A stretch of DNA of 26,431 nt. It comes from CAYFVR01 sp964346545. Lineage in GTDB: Bacteria; Desulfobacterota; Desulfobacteria; Desulfobacterales; Desulfococcaceae. Each line of letters begins with the position of its first letter. Position 1 is the stretch's first letter. Location: positions 1-26,431 of the forward strand of contig CAYFVR010000024.1 in the NCBI GenBank assembly GCA_964346545.1, written 5' to 3'. The position numbers were made by a program, and so were the translations under genes. Shown one piece after another: positions 22,384 through 26,431 of the stretch. The notes under the pieces are model-generated. The model saw only the letters and a list, made by a program, of their open reading frames with translations. It was not told the origin of the DNA and made no database searches.

Positions 22384-23442
22384 CTACTGCGCGTCTTGAA
22401 TGGCCACCTCCTCGAAGGTTTTAATCTCGGCCAGAATGCGGGTGGCGGCGTCCATCAGCTCCATGGCCAGGGCCGCGCCGGTCCCCTCCCCCAGCCGGAA
22501 TTCCAGATCCAGCAGGGGAAGCAGCCGGAGATGACTGAGCATAAACTGGTGGCCCGCCTCCACCGATTCATGGCCGGCGAACAGATAATCCCGGGCCGCC
22601 GGGGCCATCTCGCAGGCCAGCAGCGCGCCGGCGGTGGCGATGAACCCGTCGCAGACCGCGGGAATCCCCCGGGCCGCCGCCCCGATCACCAGACCGGCCA
22701 GCCCGCCGATCTCCAGTCCGCCCACGGCGGCGAGGACGCCCAGCGGATCGCCGGGATCGGGCCGATGAAGTTCCAGGGCCCGCCGGATCGCCTCGGATTT
22801 CCGTCGAACCCCTTCGTCGTCCAATCCCGTCCCTCGGCCGGTCAGCTCATCCAGCGGAAGACCGGAATAGACCGCAATGATGGCGGTGGAGGGCGTGGTG
22901 TTGCCGATGCCCATGTCGCCGGTTCCCAACAAATGAATCGGCCCGTCGGCCAACAATTCGTCCACAATTTCGATGCCGGCTTCCACGCTTCGTCGGGCTT
23001 CGTCTCGGGTCATGGCCGGTTCCACCGCCATGTTGCCGGTCCCCCGACGGACTTTTTTGTGAAAGATGGGCAGGTCCGCCGGAAAGTCGTGGTCCACCCC
23101 CAGGTCCGCCACCTTCACCCGGGCCCCGGCGTGGCGGGCCAGCACGTTGATGGAAGCGCCGCCGCCCACGAAGTTGTAGACCATTTGCGCCGTCACCTCC
23201 GAGGGAAACAGGCTGACGCCCTCGGCGCAGACGCCGTGGTCCCCGGCGCAGGTCACCACCACCTTTTCCGTCAGCCGCACGTCGATGGCCCCCGCGATGG
23301 CCGCGAGCCGGGCGGAGACGTCCTCCAAAAGCCCCAAACTCCCCGCCGGCCGCGCCTGGTTCCGGAGCCGTTCCCGCGCGGCCGCGAGGGCGCCCTCGTT
23401 CAGCGGCGGAATGGCGTTGATCGTCTCTTCAAGAATTCCCAT
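22384..23442 (-). CDS. cobT: Nicotinate-nucleotide:dimethylbenzimidazole phosphoribosyltransferase CobT
   Basis: A 352-residue cytosolic enzyme that makes alpha-ribazole phosphate, the lower-ligand precursor of cobalamin, from NaMN and a benzimidazole base. Motifs seen are GSLG near 35, AGDHGV and GGGASINVLA in the N-terminal half, GDMGIGNTTPSTAI in the middle, and the catalytic glutamate E319 in LGEGTGAALA. I start at the ATG at 23442, preceded by AGAGGAG at good spacing; a TTG at 23460 would overlap that site. It follows a 43-residue ORF and a cobalamin riboswitch with a terminator, so expression is expected to fall when B12 is plentiful. Confidence 0.96.
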   Translation of the reverse strand: MGILEETINAIPPLNEGALAAARERLRNQARPAGSLGLLEDVSARLAAIAGAIDVRLTEKVVVTCAGDHGVCAEGVSLFPSEVTAQMVYNFVGGGASINVLARHAGARVKVADLGVDHDFPADLPIFHKKVRRGTGNMAVEPAMTRDEARRSVEAGIEIVDELLADGPIHLLGTGDMGIGNTTPSTAIIAVYSGLPLDELTGRGTGLDDEGVRRKSEAIRRALELHRPDPGDPLGVLAAVGGLEIGGLAGLVIGAAARGIPAVCDGFIATAGALLACEMAPAARDYLFAGHESVEAGHQFMLSHLRLLPLLDLEFRLGEGTGAALAMELMDAATRILAEIKTFEEVAIQDAQ

Positions 23443-23484
23443 GGTTTTCTCCTCTTGCAAGAAGTGCTTTCGACTTCGGCGGCG

Positions 23485-23616
23485 TCAACCGGCCGACACC
23501 GCCGCCTCGTTCACCTTGTCGCCCCGGATGTCGTCCGCGAACAGCGAATGGCCCCGCTCCATGGCGCAGAAATATCGGAAATCCTGGTTGCGGAGCCGCT
23601 CGATCTGCGTCTTCAT
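23485..23616 (-). CDS. Small ORF (43 aa) between the B12 riboswitch and cobT
   Basis: The ATG at 23616 is preceded by a strong GGGAGGGG two bases upstream, and the TGA is at 23487-23485. The product begins MKTQIERLRNQDFRYFCAME, continues with GHSLFADDIRGDK and ends VSAG. About 38 of 43 codons end in G or C, like neighbouring genes. It has no membrane helix and a single cysteine. It lies downstream of the riboswitch terminator and 42 bases before cobT, so it should be co-regulated with cobT. Family unknown; it could be a small partner of CobT or a translated leader. Confidence 0.62.
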   Translation of the reverse strand: MKTQIERLRNQDFRYFCAMERGHSLFADDIRGDKVNEAAVSAG

Positions 23617-23640
23617 TTCCCCTCCCTTCGCGGTTGGCGC

Positions 23641-23688
23641 AAAAAAAAATTCCGTGCCCCGGGCGATAAAAAGCCCGAAACACGGAAT
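23641..23688 (-). terminator. Riboswitch-controlled rho-independent terminator
   Basis: On the minus strand an outer 8-bp stem (23681-23688 with 23649-23656) and an inner 5-bp stem (23673-23677 with 23660-23664) are followed by a run of nine T residues (23649-23641). It lies about 30 bases after the cobalamin box, the expected place for a transcriptional expression platform. Confidence 0.88.
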
Positions 23689-23719
23689 CAGTGGACGTCT
23701 TCTTCCGTCACGCGGTCAA

Positions 23720-23897
23720 GGCAGGTCTTCTGGCTCGCGGATCATCCCCCGGCCGCGCCTTCCCGCCCGTTCGTTGACTCCCCCGAACGGGCAGTGGCAT
23801 TCCGCGACCCCGGTCCCCGCTTACAGCGCTGGTCCAACGCTACGGATTTTCACCGTATTCCCTATTCTCCGCCCCAAGGCGGCACCTCGACCGTGCG
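23720..23897 (-). ncRNA. Cobalamin (B12) riboswitch
   Basis: Minus-strand conserved blocks appear in order: GGTGCC in the 5' stem (near 23886), GGTGAAAATCCGTAG near 23850, GGAATGCCACTG near 23795 and the 3' B12 box AGCCAGAAGACCTGCC at 23736-23721. The peripheral stem CCCGTTCG...CGAACGGG lies between them. It binds adenosylcobalamin or related cobamides and here controls the downstream terminator (23641-23688), and through it the small ORF and cobT. Confidence 0.95.
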
Positions 23898-23912
23898 CTC
23901 AATTTTGGAGGC

Positions 23913-23942
23913 GTTCTAACCACAAGCGTTGGGAAAATGCAA
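23913..23942 (-). promoter_or_regulatory. Candidate promoter for the riboswitch-cobT transcript
   Basis: Minus strand: TTGCAT at 23942-23937, an 18-base spacer and TAGAAC at 23918-23913, predicting a start close to the 5' end of the riboswitch. The -10 matches in four positions. Confidence 0.4.
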
Positions 23943-23950
23943 GGGGGAGT

Positions 23951-24859
23951 CTACCCGGCCTCCGACACCTCGGTCCGGGCCGCCGCGGCGGGCGCGGTTC
24001 GGTTGGTGAGGAACGCGCCGACGGTGACCAGGGCCGCGCCCACGAACAGGGAGGCCGTCACCGGTTCGCGCAGAACCAGAATGCCCAGGAGAATGGCGCT
24101 GACCGGGACGAAATTGATGAACAGCCCCGCCCGGGACGGCCCGATGGCGCGAATGCCCTGGTAGTACCAGATGAACCCCACCGCCGTGCCGAAAACGCCC
24201 AGATAGCCGATCCACAGCCAGTCGGCCAGCCGGTAGTCCGCCAGATGGGGAAGCAATCCATCCAGGAGGGCCGGAATCAGCAGCGCGATCGTTCCCGCCG
24301 TGGCCGCGTAGGTGATGGAGGCAAGGGGAGACAGCTCCGCCAGCACCCGCTTGCCGATGAGCGAGAAGGCGACCCAGCTCGCCACGGCGCCGAAAATGAA
24401 CGCCTCGCCCATGCCGATCTCCCCGGCGAGAATCAGATCGGGTCGCCCCCGGGAGATGACCACCATGGCCCCGACGGCCGAAAGCAGAATGCCCAGCAGC
24501 CGCGAACGGTTCAGCCGATCCCCGAACAGCGCGGCGGAGGCCAGGGCGATGAACACCGGATTGGTGGCGATGATGAGCGAGGCCCGGCTGGCGGTCAGAT
24601 AGGTCAGGCCGGTGAAGAAAAAAAGATTGTAGCTGAAGACGCCGGTGAGCCCCGCCAGAATCACCCCGGCGGCTTGGCCGGGCCGAAGCCGGGGAAGGCC
24701 GCCCTCGATCCGCCAGGCCAACAGGTGCAGGCATGCGGTGGCCACGGCGAAGCGCAGGAAGGCCGCGGAAGGCGGGGTGACGTGGCCGGCCAAGGCCCGC
24801 CCCGCGATAAAGGTGCCGCCCCATAAAAAGGCCGTCGCCAACAGCTTGAGATAAATCAT
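23951..24859 (-). CDS. EamA/DMT-superfamily permease
   Basis: A 302-residue inner-membrane protein with about ten hydrophobic helices in two EamA repeats (about 1-135 and 150-290). It starts with the family-typical LKLLATAFLWGGTFIAGRAL, and the second repeat includes GTAVGFIWYYQGIRAIGPSRAGLFINFVPV as its central signature. The substrate is unknown; members export amino acids or metabolites. The start is the ATG at 24859, with a G-rich sequence just before it. The frame is open far upstream, but across a terminator and the next gene. It ends directly before the cobT riboswitch promoter; no terminator is evident, so some read-through into the riboswitch is possible. Confidence 0.93.
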   Translation of the reverse strand: MIYLKLLATAFLWGGTFIAGRALAGHVTPPSAAFLRFAVATACLHLLAWRIEGGLPRLRPGQAAGVILAGLTGVFSYNLFFFTGLTYLTASRASLIIATNPVFIALASAALFGDRLNRSRLLGILLSAVGAMVVISRGRPDLILAGEIGMGEAFIFGAVASWVAFSLIGKRVLAELSPLASITYAATAGTIALLIPALLDGLLPHLADYRLADWLWIGYLGVFGTAVGFIWYYQGIRAIGPSRAGLFINFVPVSAILLGILVLREPVTASLFVGAALVTVGAFLTNRTAPAAAARTEVSEAG

Positions 24860-24881
24860 TCCCCCCGATTCCTCCCCCCAT

Positions 24882-24925
24882 AAAAAAGCCCGAAGCCGCC
24901 CGGGTTCCTCGGGCGCCGTCGGGCG
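24882..24925 (-). terminator. Rho-independent terminator after the zinc-ribbon gene
   Basis: On the minus strand a two-part GC-rich hairpin (outer GCCCGA...TCGGGC, inner CGCCCG...CGGGCG) is followed by TTTTTTA. It lies 36 bases after the stop at 24961 and separates that gene from the EamA permease. Confidence 0.8.
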
Positions 24926-24960
24926 GATTTCATCGAAACGCGGCCGGATTGAATCCGATT

Positions 24961-25641
24961 TCAGGTATGGTCGGCGATGTCCTGACCGCAATGTTTGCAA
25001 AGGTTCGCGCGCTGTTTCACGATCTCGGCGCAAAAGGGGCATTCCCGCGTGTAGTGACGGCGGTGAATTTTGTTGATGGCCTCCTCCACCTTCTTGCGAA
25101 GAATCGCGTTGCCGAACTTGTTGCTGCGCAACGGCTCCACGTCCACCGTGTCGCCGATGTCGCCCAGCACCTCGGCGGCCTCCACGCGAACCCGGGCCAC
25201 CTCGGAGGCGTCCATCAGGATGCGGGCCACCTGTACATGATCTTCGGAAACCCGACATTCCGCCAAGATTTCGAACCCTTTTTCGGTTCGTTCCTTGATC
25301 CGTTCCTGCTCCTCCAAGGCGGCGTCGTCGATGATCTGCCCTTTTCCCCCGTCGGGACCGTAGACCGGCATGCATTCGAACTTGCCGGATTCGGGATAGC
25401 AGAGACAGCGATAGGAGGCGGTTCGGCCATAGTTTTCCTGAATCTCTTCCCAGCCGCCGGAATAGAGGGCGCATTCGTCATTATAACAGATAAACAGGAA
25501 CGGCGTTCCCCAGCCCAGCCCGTCGTCCACCGCGACGGAGGGAACCTCCCATAGGCTCATCTCCTTTCCACAATGGGGGCAGGCGGGCTTTTCGAGACTC
25601 ACCACCCGTTCAAAAACCTCTTCGCGCGTTTCAAACATCAT
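24961..25641 (-). CDS. Zinc-ribbon protein with helical-repeat-like middle, 226 aa
   Basis: A soluble protein of no named function that I can assign. An N-terminal CPHCGK pair (near 21-24) and a CYNDEC pair (near 52-57) look like one zinc site. The middle (about 115-190) is helical with a HEAT-like repeat (VARILMDASEVARVRVEAAEVLGDIGD). The C-terminus has a zinc ribbon with CPFC and CKHC. The start is the ATG at 25641, preceded by GGAGG at eight bases; the next codon is also ATG. It is followed by a terminator and lies 111 bases after the Cys-rich gene, possibly in one operon with the CoA-binding gene. Confidence 0.85.
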   Translation of the reverse strand: MMFETREEVFERVVSLEKPACPHCGKEMSLWEVPSVAVDDGLGWGTPFLFICYNDECALYSGGWEEIQENYGRTASYRCLCYPESGKFECMPVYGPDGGKGQIIDDAALEEQERIKERTEKGFEILAECRVSEDHVQVARILMDASEVARVRVEAAEVLGDIGDTVDVEPLRSNKFGNAILRKKVEEAINKIHRRHYTRECPFCAEIVKQRANLCKHCGQDIADHT

Positions 25642-25752
25642 TCAAATTTCCTCCAGTTTCGCCCGTCGGATTCCGGGTTTCGGCGTCCGAAACGGGCTTC
25701 GGATTGTCATGCCGACAACCTAATCCCGCGTATACCGATGTCAACGCGGCGC

Positions 25753-25983
25753 TCACTGGTTCCCCAATCCGTTGGAATCGCCGCAGTCGGGACATTGCCA
25801 GGTGATGCCGTTGCAGGACATCCCCCAGAAATTTTCCAGCAGACAGTCCTGGCAGATGGCGAACCCGCAACGGCACCGCCAGAGGAAAGGGAAAGTCTCC
25901 CGGCAGCAGTGGCAAGGCGCGGGTCCGGTGCGCCGCCGCCGGCGTTCTCTATACGAGGCGCGTCCGCGCGACATATTTTGCAT
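25753..25983 (-). CDS. Small Cys-rich protein, 76 aa
   Basis: It contains ten cysteines arranged as CHCC, CRCG, CQDC, a lone C and CPDC, with aromatic residues between (FPFLWRCRCGFAICQDCLLENFWG). This looks like a small two-zinc (RING-like or double zinc-ribbon) module. The N-terminal 20 residues are very basic. The ATG at 25983 follows AAGGTGG; M4 is an alternative. Its start overlaps the end of the CoA-binding gene by 35 bases, indicating co-translation. No family is recognised; the dense, orderly cysteine pattern argues that it is real. Confidence 0.75.
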   Translation of the reverse strand: MQNMSRGRASYRERRRRRTGPAPCHCCRETFPFLWRCRCGFAICQDCLLENFWGMSCNGITWQCPDCGDSNGLGNQ

Positions 25984-26398
25984 GATCCACCTTGATGCAA
26001 CGATCCATGATCACGTCAATTCCGGCGGCGATCAACTCCTTGGCGGCGCCTTCGTGGGATATGCCGAGCTGCATCCAGGCCAGTCCGGGTCGATGCCTCA
26101 TGGCCAGAATTTCCGCCACGTGCCCCGGCACCTGCTTGGGGTTGCGGAAGATGTCCACCACGTCCACCGGGTCGGGGATATCCGTCAGCGAAGCGTAGGC
26201 CCGCTCTCCCAGAATCTCGGACTGGGCGGGGCGCACCGGGATGATGTGGTATCCCTGGTCCTTCATGTATTGGGCCACCCGGAAAGAGTCCCGTTCCGGC
26301 TTGGGGCTGAGTCCGAGCACCGCGATTGTCCGGACGGAAGCCAGGCGTTCCGCGATTTCATCCACCGACGTGAGAATTTTTCCCTCGCTCACGGCCAT
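25949..26398 (-). CDS. CoA-binding domain protein (YccU-like)
   Basis: A 149-residue protein made of a single CoA-binding Rossmann domain. Family signatures are TIAVLGLSPKPERDSFRVAQYM near 24-45 (written in parts: TIAVLGLSPKPERDS, then FRVAQYM), YHIIPVRP, VDVVDIFRNP, and the block AWMQLGISHEGAA. The ligand is presumed to be CoA or an acyl-CoA; the cell role is unknown. The annotated-style start is the ATG at 26398, but GGAGGAG is only about two bases before it; the GTG at 26392, two codons later, has better spacing and may be the true start. The frame stays open to the window edge, so a longer protein cannot be excluded. It overlaps the Cys-rich gene downstream. Confidence 0.88.
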   Translation of the reverse strand: MAVSEGKILTSVDEIAERLASVRTIAVLGLSPKPERDSFRVAQYMKDQGYHIIPVRPAQSEILGERAYASLTDIPDPVDVVDIFRNPKQVPGHVAEILAMRHRPGLAWMQLGISHEGAAKELIAAGIDVIMDRCIKVDHAKYVARTRLV

Positions 26399-26431
26399 CT
26401 CCTCCAGCTTGTCGTTTCCCGCCGAGAATGG

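Noticed and set aside
22030..23919. A 629-codon plus-strand frame over the PIN, cobT and riboswitch region
   Set aside because: It is antisense to cobT, the small ORF and the riboswitch; no domain or ribosome-binding site is seen.
1..26431. CRISPR array, insertion sequence, prophage or integron
   Set aside because: I saw no regularly spaced direct repeats, transposase or integrase genes, or terminal inverted repeats with target duplications.

Overview
The window looks like a chromosomal segment of a GC-rich sulfate- or sulfite-reducing bacterium of the Desulfobacterota (deltaproteobacterial) type. The main pointers are a DsrC protein with both C-terminal cysteines (18446-18763), a siroheme-decarboxylase-type (AhbA/AhbB) Lrp-like protein (17037-17501), a cobalamin riboswitch controlling cobT, and the trigger factor-ClpP-ClpX-Lon gene order. 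The taxonomic statement is inference from gene content; no marker such as rRNA is present.

Layout. 1-6312 (minus strand): a tRNA-Leu followed by the protein-quality-control cluster tig-clpP-clpX-lon, then a tRNA-Val cut by the window edge. 6523-8853 (plus): tRNA-Pro, a YycJ/WalJ-like metallo-beta-lactamase-fold hydrolase, a conserved hypothetical acidic protein and a YkgJ-like cysteine-cluster protein. 8957-9799 (minus): an amidohydrolase. 9992-11410 (plus): a stand-alone pyruvate-kinase C-terminal-domain protein with a good sigma70 promoter, a zinc-ribbon protein and a TrmL-type tRNA methyltransferase. 11395-13729 (minus): a membrane/zinc-ribbon/TPR protein and miaA. 14026-16087 (plus): a KtrB/KtrA-type potassium uptake pair. 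16206-17991 (minus): yjbQ, the siroheme-decarboxylase homologue and a nitrilase-fold amidase. 18446-18763 (plus): dsrC with a strong terminator. 18839-22260 (minus): a large periplasmic-binding-protein/PAS/histidine-kinase fusion and a PIN-like protein. 22384-23942 (minus): a cobalamin riboswitch, its terminator, a 43-residue small ORF and cobT. 23951-26398 (minus): an EamA permease, a zinc-ribbon protein, a small Cys-rich protein and a CoA-binding protein.

How it fits together. Most genes are housekeeping: proteolysis and folding, tRNA modification (MiaA, TrmL), K+ uptake, B12 lower-ligand assembly. The most specialised zone is 16206-18763. There dsrC (sulfur trafficking in dissimilatory sulfite reduction) is divergent from an operon carrying a siroheme-to-heme enzyme. 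The two share a 454-base intergenic region that holds overlapping divergent promoter-like elements, two perfect stem-loops and a second promoter-like element with a 10-base palindrome in its spacer.

I saw no CRISPR array, insertion sequence, phage gene or clear horizontally acquired island. The best candidates for undescribed biology are the dsrC control region, the small ORF between the B12 riboswitch and cobT, the lone pyruvate-kinase C-domain gene with its hairpin leader, and several conserved-looking Cys-rich proteins of unknown role.
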